64,000 bases of DNA from GCA-2698665 sp047611265 (GTDB taxonomy: Bacteria; Pseudomonadota; Gammaproteobacteria; GCA-002705445; GCA-002716945), in the NCBI GenBank assembly GCA_047611265.1, contig JBLFWM010000006.1, positions 1 to 64,000 on the forward strand. Direction: 5' to 3'. A program made the position numbers and the translations under genes. Positions within the stretch are counted from its first letter, which is position 1. Each line of letters opens with the position of its first letter. Below, in pieces: positions 9,128 to 16,637 of the stretch. Under the pieces are notes generated by a model. The model searched no databases. It was not told the origin of the DNA and saw only the letters and a program-made list of their open reading frames with translations.

Positions 9128-9165
9128 AAAAAACGACCCGACCTAAAATATTAGGTTGGGCCGTT
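9128..9165 (-). terminator. Hairpin plus T run between DUF1326 and DUF2182
   Basis: On the minus strand AACGGCCCAACCTAA and TTAGGTCGGGTCGTT pair with one mismatch and a G-T wobble around a TATT loop, followed at once by six T. This is the form of an intrinsic terminator, yet it stands within a few bases of the DUF2182 start codon. It could cut expression of the membrane protein relative to DUF1326 or act as a translational block. Confidence 0.75.
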
Positions 9166-9175
9166 AAATTAAGGT

Positions 9176-9970
9176 TTAAACCTCTACAGCTGTTTGTTTA
9201 GCTCCGCCATCCATATAAACAAATGGTGAACTTAAACCATTACCGCCTTCCCATGAATGGTTAATTCCATGGTCAGTAAATGTAGCTTTTATAGCTCTAC
9301 TAACTGTGATAGCAAATGGAGGTGCAACAGCTAAAGGTGTACCGCGAACCGTTATAGCTCCGCTTGATCCTTTCAATTGTTCCATTTTATTTTCCAAAAT
9401 ACCGTCAATTTTTAAATGTCGATTTGGTCCTTCTTGAGTCATATTTATTCTAGCAGACTTAGTTGGGAGATATTCTCTTGGCGCACCTTCGGCACCTTTA
9501 CCAAGACTTGCAATTACACCCAAATGTCCACCATGTATTCCATGATAAGCTTCTCTTAATGCATTAAATTGAGAGCTGCTTGCTCTTTCATCTATATAGA
9601 CAGCCATTTCAAATTGTCCCTTTAATAGATTACCTGGAGCATTTAACCACATTGCTACTCTTAGTCCGCTTACATCAACGGTACCAACATGTCCTTTCTC
9701 AATATCCCATCCAAGAACTGCCTTACAAAACCCTTCTGTTGGATCCAGTAAAAGTAGGCATGGACAAATTGTCTCACACGTACAACTCTCAAAATATGAA
9801 CCTCTAAGATACATAGTATGGTCAGCTAATGCTGCATCAGCATCTTTAGATTTAAATAATGCACCTACAACTGGAGTTGCAGCAGCTACCGTAGCCAATC
9901 CTTTCATAAATCCTCTGCGAGAATTAGAAATTTTAGACATTATTCCTTTATCCGTTTTTATTTCTTTCAT
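9176..9970 (-). CDS. Tat-exported DUF1326 protein
   Basis: A 264-residue protein. The N-terminus has a twin-arginine signal, SNSRRGFMKG followed by an Ala-rich segment ending near ADA, so the protein is likely exported folded. The DUF1326 core begins at YLRGSYFESCTCETICPC with Cys63, Cys65, Cys69, Cys71 and a further Cys82, a likely metal site. The ATG at 9970 is preceded by AAGGGG at a suitable distance. DUF1326 proteins are usually encoded with DUF2182 proteins, as here. The export signal and cysteine cluster, together with the Met-rich partner, suggest a role in extracytoplasmic metal handling, possibly copper. This is inference. Confidence 0.83.
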   Translation of the reverse strand: MKEIKTDKGIMSKISNSRRGFMKGLATVAAATPVVGALFKSKDADAALADHTMYLRGSYFESCTCETICPCLLLLDPTEGFCKAVLGWDIEKGHVGTVDVSGLRVAMWLNAPGNLLKGQFEMAVYIDERASSSQFNALREAYHGIHGGHLGVIASLGKGAEGAPREYLPTKSARINMTQEGPNRHLKIDGILENKMEQLKGSSGAITVRGTPLAVAPPFAITVSRAIKATFTDHGINHSWEGGNGLSSPFVYMDGGAKQTAVEV

Positions 9971-10142
9971 TTTAACCCCTTGTAAATTTATTTTACGTTT
10001 GTATTTTTTAAAATATTATTAAAGCTAATTTTTTATTTATATATTAGCAAATGATAATATAACTAAACCCCTATACAGTTATTCATTATATATATTTTTT
10101 TTACCATTTCCTCTTTTTAATTTATGTTTTTTAATTAAATGT

Positions 10143-10172
10143 TTGTGAATTTTACTTAAGTAGCAGTATAAT
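10143..10172 (+). promoter_or_regulatory. Probable sigma70 promoter of the small lipoprotein gene
   Basis: TTGTGA at 10143-10148, an 18-base spacer and a perfect TATAAT at 10167-10172. The start of transcription would fall near 10179, about 30 bases before the lipoprotein ATG. The 240-base region between 9970 and 10211 is otherwise AT-rich with no further coding or structural signal that I can see. Confidence 0.55.
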
Positions 10173-10210
10173 GGTTACTATTATTGATAATAATGCCAAA
10201 CGGGGGGCTA

Positions 10211-10438
10211 ATGAAAAATTTCAAAATAATGTCTGTCTTAATGTTGACCGCTGTCCTTACAGCTTGCGGTGGTGGTGTAGGTACTCCTCCAAGTGAATAT
10301 ACAGCAAAAGTTTATCCGATAGAAAATGATTTCGATCGTTTTGAAACTGTTGGACCATTCTCGTCAAGAGATGAATGTACAGCTAAAGCACAAGAAATGA
10401 ATGCTGCTGCATATTCGTGTGATCCAAAGACAAAATAA
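10211..10438 (+). CDS. Small outer-membrane-type lipoprotein, function unknown
   Basis: A 75-residue protein starting MKNFKIMSVLMLTAVLTACGGG, with a signal peptide and an LTAC lipobox at Cys19. The residue after the lipid Cys is Gly rather than Asp, so sorting to the outer membrane is favoured. The mature part of ~57 residues has two Cys and the phrase VGPFSSRDECTAKAQEMN, which resembles short periplasmic lipoproteins of unknown role. An upstream in-frame ATG at 10184 would add nine residues without a signal function; the 10211 start has a G-rich Shine-Dalgarno (GGGGGG) directly upstream. Confidence 0.75.
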   Translation: MKNFKIMSVLMLTAVLTACGGGVGTPPSEYTAKVYPIENDFDRFETVGPFSSRDECTAKAQEMNAAAYSCDPKTK

Positions 10439-10446
10439 GTAAACAT

Positions 10447-10488
10447 AATACATAGATCACTATATTTAAATAATGGTCTATGTATTTT
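10447..10488. terminator. Bidirectional terminator between lipoprotein and dat
   Basis: AATACATAGA at 10447-10456 and TCTATGTATT at 10477-10486 form a perfect 10-bp stem with a 20-base AT-rich loop, between two convergent genes. On the plus strand the stem runs into TTTT; on the minus strand T-rich sequence also follows. The AT-rich stem makes it a moderate rather than a strong terminator. Confidence 0.6.
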
Positions 10489-11325
10489 CTAAAAATTAGT
10501 TATAAAATCTTGTGCAATCTCATAAACCTTCATGCTAACGTTTCCAGATTTCCCATCATTAATGATATTATCATCAACCTTAACAATTGGAACTACTGCG
10601 TTAGTAGAACTAGAACACCACACCTCATCTGCATTAATTAAATCTGATTGATAAATATCAGACTCAATAACTTTTAAATTATTTTGATTAAGAAGCTTAA
10701 TCAGCAAACCTCTAGTGACTCCTGGCAGCAACTCATTACTGAGTTTTGGTGTATAAATAATTTCATCTTTAACTATAAAGACGTTGCTTGTAGATCCTTC
10801 AGTTAATCTTTTATTTCTCACTAAAAGGGTTTCATAGCACCCATTACTAGAGGCATGATTTTTTAATAAAACATTGCCTAATAACGAAATACTTTTTATA
10901 TTTGATTTCATCCACCTAAAATCATCCTGAATAGTTGCCTGGAAACCTTTTTTAATCAAGTCTTCAGAAAACGGAGGGTAATCCTCACACATTAATAAAA
11001 CCGTAGGATCAATATGTTCTGAATATATATGATTTCTAGAGTTCTGAACCCCTCTTGTTATATGTAGATATATAAAAAAAGTATTTTTTGTATTTTTTTT
11101 AATTAATGTTCTGATTATCTTATCAAGACCTTTAATGTCATTCATCTGAATTAGATTTAAACTATTTCTTAAGCGCTGCAAGTGCTCGTCTAATAAGAAA
11201 ACTTTTTTATTAAAAACAGGTATTAACTCATACACTCCATCGCCAAACAAAAATCCTCTGTCCATTATTGAGATTTGAGCTTTTGACCTTAGGGAAAAAA
11301 TACCATTTAGATAAATTTCATCCAT
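10489..11325 (-). CDS. dat: D-amino acid aminotransferase (class IV PLP)
   Basis: A 278-residue fold-type IV aminotransferase. The start IYLNGIFSLRSKAQISIMDRGFLFGDGVYE is the family N-terminus. The catalytic PLP Lys lies in the central region (SLLGNVLLKNHA), followed by LTEGSTSNVFIVKD and the phosphate-binding LLPGVTRGLL. It interconverts D-alanine and D-glutamate in peptidoglycan precursor supply. It is the last gene of mrdA-rodA-mltB-dacA-dat, two bases from dacA, which supports D-amino acid rather than branched-chain specificity. Confidence 0.87.
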   Translation of the reverse strand: MDEIYLNGIFSLRSKAQISIMDRGFLFGDGVYELIPVFNKKVFLLDEHLQRLRNSLNLIQMNDIKGLDKIIRTLIKKNTKNTFFIYLHITRGVQNSRNHIYSEHIDPTVLLMCEDYPPFSEDLIKKGFQATIQDDFRWMKSNIKSISLLGNVLLKNHASSNGCYETLLVRNKRLTEGSTSNVFIVKDEIIYTPKLSNELLPGVTRGLLIKLLNQNNLKVIESDIYQSDLINADEVWCSSSTNAVVPIVKVDDNIINDGKSGNVSMKVYEIAQDFITNF

Positions 11326-11327
11326 GA

Positions 11328-12476
11328 TTAAAAATATCTATAGATAGAGTCTAAAGTTTGTCTGTAAAGACTGCCCTCTTTGATTGACTCCATTGCAAAC
11401 AACTTATAGGTAGTAATTACCTTGCCCTCTAATTCAATGCTCATATAACCAACAGCTTCATTTTGGTTAACTGGAGCACTAAGATTCTGATCTATAATAA
11501 ATTTTTTCTTAATATTTTTAATTTGTCTTCGAGGCACAGAAATATATGTATCCTCTATAACCCCAAGACTTATATTATATTTATCACCCTTAAATACTCT
11601 GGCCTGAATTAATTCTTGATTGCTTGAAAATATTTTATGCGTCTCATAGAATCTAAAGCCATATTCTAATAAAGCCTTGGATACTTTTGTTCTCTGGTCA
11701 GGGGACTTAGCCCCAAGAACCACGGATATTAGCCTCCTTGATCCACGTTTTGCCGAAGCAGCTAAACAATACCCAGCTTTTCTAGTAAAGCCTGTTTTTA
11801 TTCCATCAACTGAATCATCTAGATATAAAAGCTTATTTCTGGAGTACTGTTTTATTTTATTAAAAACATATTCTTTCTCAGCATATAATTTATATTCTTT
11901 AGGAAAATCTTTTATTAAAGCTCTTGATAACAATGATACATCCCTAGCGGTCGTATGCATATCTTCGTTAGGGAGACCTGTTGAGTTTGCATAGCTTGTA
12001 TTAGTCATTCCCATGCTATCTGCCATTTGATTCATATAAATTGCAAAAGTCTCCTCGTTGCCTGATATATGTTCGGCTATTGCTACACTCGCATCATTAC
12101 CAGAAGAAGTAATAATTCCATGCAATAAGTCATCAATTTTAATTTTTTTACCCACTTCTATAAACATTTTAGAACCGCCTGTTTTCCAAGCATTCTTACT
12201 AACTAATACTTCATCTTTTAAATCTAACGTTTTATTCTGAAGTTCTGTGAAAGCAAGATATGATGTCATGATTTTAGTAATACTTGCTGGTGGTAACACT
12301 AGGTCTGGATTCTTAGCAGCTATAACCATTCCACTATCATAATCTATTAGGATATATGAACCCACATCAGGATTAGGGGCCTTGGGTATTGGGGCAGAAA
12401 AAACTTGAGTGCTCAATAAGACCATTGACGCTAACAAGAGATTAAAAAATGTATTTTTATTTTTCAAAATTTTCAT
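11328..12476 (-). CDS. dacA: D-alanyl-D-alanine carboxypeptidase, PBP5/6 type
   Basis: Trims the terminal D-Ala from peptidoglycan pentapeptides in the periplasm. It has 382 residues with an N-terminal signal peptide ending near VFSA. The three penicillin-binding motifs are SITK (Ser65-Lys68), SGN in ITSSGNDAS, and KTG in GIKTGFTRKAG. A C-terminal beta domain and an amphipathic tail with the membrane-anchor pattern of PBP5 follow. It is downstream of mltB and 2 bases from dat, in the common elongation-gene cluster. Confidence 0.95.
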   Translation of the reverse strand: MKILKNKNTFFNLLLASMVLLSTQVFSAPIPKAPNPDVGSYILIDYDSGMVIAAKNPDLVLPPASITKIMTSYLAFTELQNKTLDLKDEVLVSKNAWKTGGSKMFIEVGKKIKIDDLLHGIITSSGNDASVAIAEHISGNEETFAIYMNQMADSMGMTNTSYANSTGLPNEDMHTTARDVSLLSRALIKDFPKEYKLYAEKEYVFNKIKQYSRNKLLYLDDSVDGIKTGFTRKAGYCLAASAKRGSRRLISVVLGAKSPDQRTKVSKALLEYGFRFYETHKIFSSNQELIQARVFKGDKYNISLGVIEDTYISVPRRQIKNIKKKFIIDQNLSAPVNQNEAVGYMSIELEGKVITTYKLFAMESIKEGSLYRQTLDSIYRYF

Positions 12477-12495
12477 AAATAATTACATAATCATA

Positions 12496-13524
12496 TCATA
12501 AATTATGATTTTCTAACTCCAATTTATGTCTCTTAATCTGATTACTTAAAGTGTACACTGCTAAAGCATATAGCCTGCTACGGTTATACCTGGTAATGAC
12601 ATAAAAATTTTTATGAGCAAAACTGTAAATCTTGCCTTCCTGCTCCTCTCTTCCAATAACGGATAACAAGGTGTTATCAGTAATAGTTTCATCTGCGTAT
12701 AATTTATTATTCATAAATGTCTTATAGGGAGTTTTAGGTTTATAGGTTTTCTTGGACTCATTTTCTACATATTTTTTGTTAGAATCTTCATATATTAAAT
12801 TGCTCATTATAATCTCGTTATTTTTCCAGCCGTTTTTCTTAAAATAATTAGCAACACTACCAATAACATCTTCATTTGAATTCCACAGATCGACTACACT
12901 GTCTCCATTAAAATCAACAGCATAATGTCTATAGCTGCTAGATATAAACTGAGGCTTTCCCAGAGCTCCAGCATAAGAACCTTTTATATTTCTTGGATCT
13001 AATTTATTTTCTCTACACATTAATAAAAAATTTATAAGCTCATCTCTATAAAACTTTGCTCGTCTTCCTTTGTCCGGTCCCAAAGACAGAGATGCTAAGG
13101 TATCAAATGTTTTAAAAGTTCCAGTCCGTAACCCATACTTACTTTCTATTCCTATAATCGCAATAATAATTTCTGGCGGCACCCCAAAATTTTTTTCTGC
13201 CTTAAGCAAAGCCTTCTTATTTTGGTTCCAAAAAATAATTCCTTTGTTTATATTTTTTTTAGTAACAAACAGTTTCTTATAGTTAGTACATTTTTTATCA
13301 TTAGCCTTACAACCATTCCACGTCAAAGTTCTCTCTGGAGCTTTTTTAAAATATTTTTTTATACGTGGTTCTACTTTAATTTCATTAAATAAAAGTTTAA
13401 GGTGTTCTTTGCTATAAGAATGTTTACTATTCATAAAATTAATAAAATCATTTACCTCGCCTTGGTCATAACTTGCCATTGCAGTATTAGATAAAACTAG
13501 AAAGAGTAGTAGTTTTTTAATCAT
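12496..13524 (-). CDS. mltB: Lytic murein transglycosylase B
   Basis: GH103-family lytic transglycosylase that cleaves the MurNAc-GlcNAc bond to give anhydro-muropeptides, the starting point for recycling by genes such as amgK-murU at 6.3-7.9 kb. It has 342 residues with an N-terminal signal peptide (LLLFLVLSNTAMA). The catalytic Glu lies in EIIIAIIGIESKYGLRTG, and SYAGALGKPQFISSSYRHYAVDFNGDSVVDLW is the conserved core. No lipobox Cys is visible, so it may be soluble in the periplasm rather than lipid-anchored as in E. coli. It overlaps rodA by four bases. Confidence 0.95.
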   Translation of the reverse strand: MIKKLLLFLVLSNTAMASYDQGEVNDFINFMNSKHSYSKEHLKLLFNEIKVEPRIKKYFKKAPERTLTWNGCKANDKKCTNYKKLFVTKKNINKGIIFWNQNKKALLKAEKNFGVPPEIIIAIIGIESKYGLRTGTFKTFDTLASLSLGPDKGRRAKFYRDELINFLLMCRENKLDPRNIKGSYAGALGKPQFISSSYRHYAVDFNGDSVVDLWNSNEDVIGSVANYFKKNGWKNNEIIMSNLIYEDSNKKYVENESKKTYKPKTPYKTFMNNKLYADETITDNTLLSVIGREEQEGKIYSFAHKNFYVITRYNRSRLYALAVYTLSNQIKRHKLELENHNL

Positions 13525-14636
13525 TTTCTTAAGATTCTCTGGTGTGATTTAATTGACATTATCATTCCTAATGTAGCAAACAATGTAACCATTGAAGTAC
13601 CTCCATAGCTCATAAATGGTAATGGGGCTCCCACGACAGGTAAAAATCCAATAACCATACCCACATTAACTAGAACATATAAAAATATAGTTAGGCTAAG
13701 CGTCCCAGTTAAAATTCTACCAAAATTATCTGTAGCTTTTATTGAAATACTTAATCCCCTTAGCGCAATAAAAAGATATAACGACATTAATATAATAACA
13801 CCTAAATATCCAAATTCTTCTCCAAAAGCAGTAAATATAAAATCAGTTGAATGCTCAGGCACAAAGCCTAATTTTGATTGTGTGCCATTAAAAAACCCTT
13901 TACCAAAAAAACCGCCGGAACCGAGAGCTATTTTAGATTGCATTAAATGATAGCCTGATCCCAAAGGGTCGCTTTCTGGATTAAAAAATGTTAGCACCCT
14001 TTGTTTTTGATATTGATGCATGTTGATCCATAAAATCGGGATGAGTGATGCAGCTGAAATAACACCGCCTAAAAAAAATCTAAAAGACATGCCTGCAAGC
14101 AATATAGCAATAGCTCCTGACATGCCAATCAGTAGTGCAGTACCAAGGTCCGGTTGTCTCATAATCATCAAAACTGGAACTAAAACTATTAATATCGCCA
14201 CAAAAATATATGAAATTTTTGGGGGCAGAGGTTTATCTGCATAAAAAGAAGCTAACATTAAAGGTACTAGTATTTTCATTAATTCTGATGGTTGAAATCT
14301 TATGAAATATAAATCAAGCCATCTATCTGCAGTATTACCAACACCAAAAATAAGTACGAGGCCAAGTAATAATAATGTAAATATATATAATATTGGTGCA
14401 AATAATCTTAAATTATCAGGATTAATTTGTGCAATAAAAATCATCGTAATTACACCTATGATAACCCTAGTTAATTGTTTAATGACTAGATTTAAATCTC
14501 CAGATGAACTACTAAATATTGTAACTAATCCTAGGATTGTAATTATTATGATTGGTATAACAAGTTTGGCATCAATATATAATAAAGTTGAGAGCCCTGA
14601 AAAAGGTTTTCTTCTACCGCCTATGTAATCACTCAT
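13521..14636 (-). CDS. rodA: Peptidoglycan glycosyltransferase RodA
   Basis: SEDS-family polymerase of the elongasome, 371 residues, about ten transmembrane segments. Typical stretches are FQPSELMKILVPLMLA, RQPDLGTALLI, the extracellular NPESDPLGSGYHLMQSKIALGSGGFFGKGF with the catalytic Asp nearby, and the C-terminal PFMSYGGTSM. It works with PBP2, encoded by the preceding gene, whose 3' end overlaps by eight bases. Confidence 0.96.
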   Translation of the reverse strand: MSDYIGGRRKPFSGLSTLLYIDAKLVIPIIIITILGLVTIFSSSSGDLNLVIKQLTRVIIGVITMIFIAQINPDNLRLFAPILYIFTLLLLGLVLIFGVGNTADRWLDLYFIRFQPSELMKILVPLMLASFYADKPLPPKISYIFVAILIVLVPVLMIMRQPDLGTALLIGMSGAIAILLAGMSFRFFLGGVISAASLIPILWINMHQYQKQRVLTFFNPESDPLGSGYHLMQSKIALGSGGFFGKGFFNGTQSKLGFVPEHSTDFIFTAFGEEFGYLGVIILMSLYLFIALRGLSISIKATDNFGRILTGTLSLTIFLYVLVNVGMVIGFLPVVGAPLPFMSYGGTSMVTLFATLGMIMSIKSHQRILRK

Positions 14637-16539
14637 TCTTTGATACCGATATTAGCTTCTTGTCCATATAATATTCTATTATATCTCTCGCTATTGGGGC
14701 TGCAGTTGATGAACCTCCGCCTCCGTTTTCTACTACCACTGTGACAACAATCTCGGGTGATTCAAAAGGAGCATAGCTTATAAATAATGCATGATCCTGA
14801 AGTCTCTTTGTACCAGTCTTACCTTTATCTAGGTTATAAACCTGCGCAGTACCAGTTTTCCCTGCAAATTCTATATTTTTTACCTTTTTCAACCTCGAGG
14901 CAGTTCCGACTCCTCTATCATTAACAACACGCCACATTGCTTTCTTTACAATATTAAGATGATGAGAATCTTTTACCAATGTAGAGAATTTATTCTTTTC
15001 ATGATCATATAGCGATAGTTCGCTAGTCTTGTTATTCTTCTCGCCAAATAAAAAATGAGGGGTATAAGTCTTCCCGTCTTTAGCTAAACTAGCAGTTGCC
15101 AATGTTAGTTGCATAGGAGTAGCAAGAAAATATCCCTGGCCTATGCCTACATTTAATGTTTCTCCCGGGTACCATGGTTCTTGCTTAGCTTTGGACTTCC
15201 ATTTTCTATCAGGGACTAGTCCTGTTTTTTCACCATACAAATCTATATATGTCTTTTGGCCAAATCCATATTTATATAAATGTTCGCTTATTAAGTCTAT
15301 TCCTGTTAATTGAGCAACCCTGTAAAAAAACACATCACAAGATTGTGTGAGTGCAAAAGATAAGTTTGCATTTCCATGACCATCTTTTTTCCAACAGCGA
15401 AATGGTCTCTTATGGTTATCAAGCTCATAGGCGCCATCACAATTCACAAGCTTGTTCTCATCAATAATTCCTTGCTCTAAAGCAATCATTCCAATAAATG
15501 GTTTCAATGTGGAACCGGGTGGATATTGGCCAGAGGTTACTCTATTAATCAAAGGTTTTCTTTCATCATTCAGTAGAGCTGAATACTGTTTGGTAGATAT
15601 TGATTTTGTAAAAAGATTTATATCGTATCCTGGAAAACTTACGAATGCTAAAATATCTCCATTGTTTGGATCCATTACTATAACCGCACCCTCCTTGCTT
15701 TTTACTCTTTCATAAATAAAGTTCTGAAGATCTAGGTCTATTGTTAAAAAAATATCTTTCCCTCGTATAGATTCTTTTTTTTCTAAGACTCTTATTACTT
15801 CTCCCCTTGCGTCAGTCTCTAGTTTTTCAAAACCTGGCTGTCCCGACAATATATTTTGATAAAATCTCTCTACCCCAAGCTTACCTATCTCTGTCATACC
15901 CTCATGTATTTTTACAACAGATGACTCTATGTCAGCATCTGAAACTTTCCCAACATAACCCATAACATGAGAAATGGCTTCTGGATATTTATATCTTCTT
16001 TTGGATCTAGGTGATAATTCTATTATTGGGAGAATATATTGGTCTACTGCAATTTTAGAATAGTCATCTAATGTTATATCTTCAATTATCGTAATATCTT
16101 TTAATCTTCTATTTTTATATTGACTATCTATACTTTCAGTCATAGTTTTGTCTAGATTGACTAGTTTTCCAAGCTTATGTAAGAAATCTTTTTTGTCACT
16201 AATGAGCTCTTTTTTTACGACAAGATTAAAAGTACTTATATTGTCAGCCAGAATATTACCTTTCCTATCATAGATAATTCCTCGCGTTGCTTGCACTGGT
16301 CTGATCTTAATTCTATTAGAGTCGGACTTTACTGAATAATATTCATGACTAGAAACCTGAACCTTATAAAGCTTGACCATATAAACGAGAAATAATGAAA
16401 TTACGACAATGGTGGCAATTAAAGCTCTAGCTTTATGAGATTTCCTCTCATCACCAGCATCACTTAATCGGTCCCAGCTATATTTTTCTTCAATATTCTT
16501 ACGTTTTCTGATAGAGTCACTGCGAGATTTTGTTTTCAT
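14629..16539 (-). CDS. mrdA: Penicillin-binding protein 2
   Basis: Transpeptidase of the rod-shape elongasome, 636 residues. One N-terminal membrane helix (ATIVVISLFLVYMVKL) is followed by the pedestal domain. The transpeptidase domain has PPGSTLKPF (SxxK), TQSCDVFFY (SxD type) and AGKTGTAQV (KTG). It is the first gene of the mrdA-rodA-mltB-dacA-dat run. The 98-base divergent gap to hppA should hold the promoters of both units. Confidence 0.96.
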   Translation of the reverse strand: MKTKSRSDSIRKRKNIEEKYSWDRLSDAGDERKSHKARALIATIVVISLFLVYMVKLYKVQVSSHEYYSVKSDSNRIKIRPVQATRGIIYDRKGNILADNISTFNLVVKKELISDKKDFLHKLGKLVNLDKTMTESIDSQYKNRRLKDITIIEDITLDDYSKIAVDQYILPIIELSPRSKRRYKYPEAISHVMGYVGKVSDADIESSVVKIHEGMTEIGKLGVERFYQNILSGQPGFEKLETDARGEVIRVLEKKESIRGKDIFLTIDLDLQNFIYERVKSKEGAVIVMDPNNGDILAFVSFPGYDINLFTKSISTKQYSALLNDERKPLINRVTSGQYPPGSTLKPFIGMIALEQGIIDENKLVNCDGAYELDNHKRPFRCWKKDGHGNANLSFALTQSCDVFFYRVAQLTGIDLISEHLYKYGFGQKTYIDLYGEKTGLVPDRKWKSKAKQEPWYPGETLNVGIGQGYFLATPMQLTLATASLAKDGKTYTPHFLFGEKNNKTSELSLYDHEKNKFSTLVKDSHHLNIVKKAMWRVVNDRGVGTASRLKKVKNIEFAGKTGTAQVYNLDKGKTGTKRLQDHALFISYAPFESPEIVVTVVVENGGGGSSTAAPIARDIIEYYMDKKLISVSKNE

Positions 16540-16637
16540 TATATGATTATATGGAGACTTCTACTAAAAGAGTATATAAATTACATTTTCAATTAAAAAT
16601 ATATCGGAAAAGTACTTATATGAAACAAGGAGACTGA

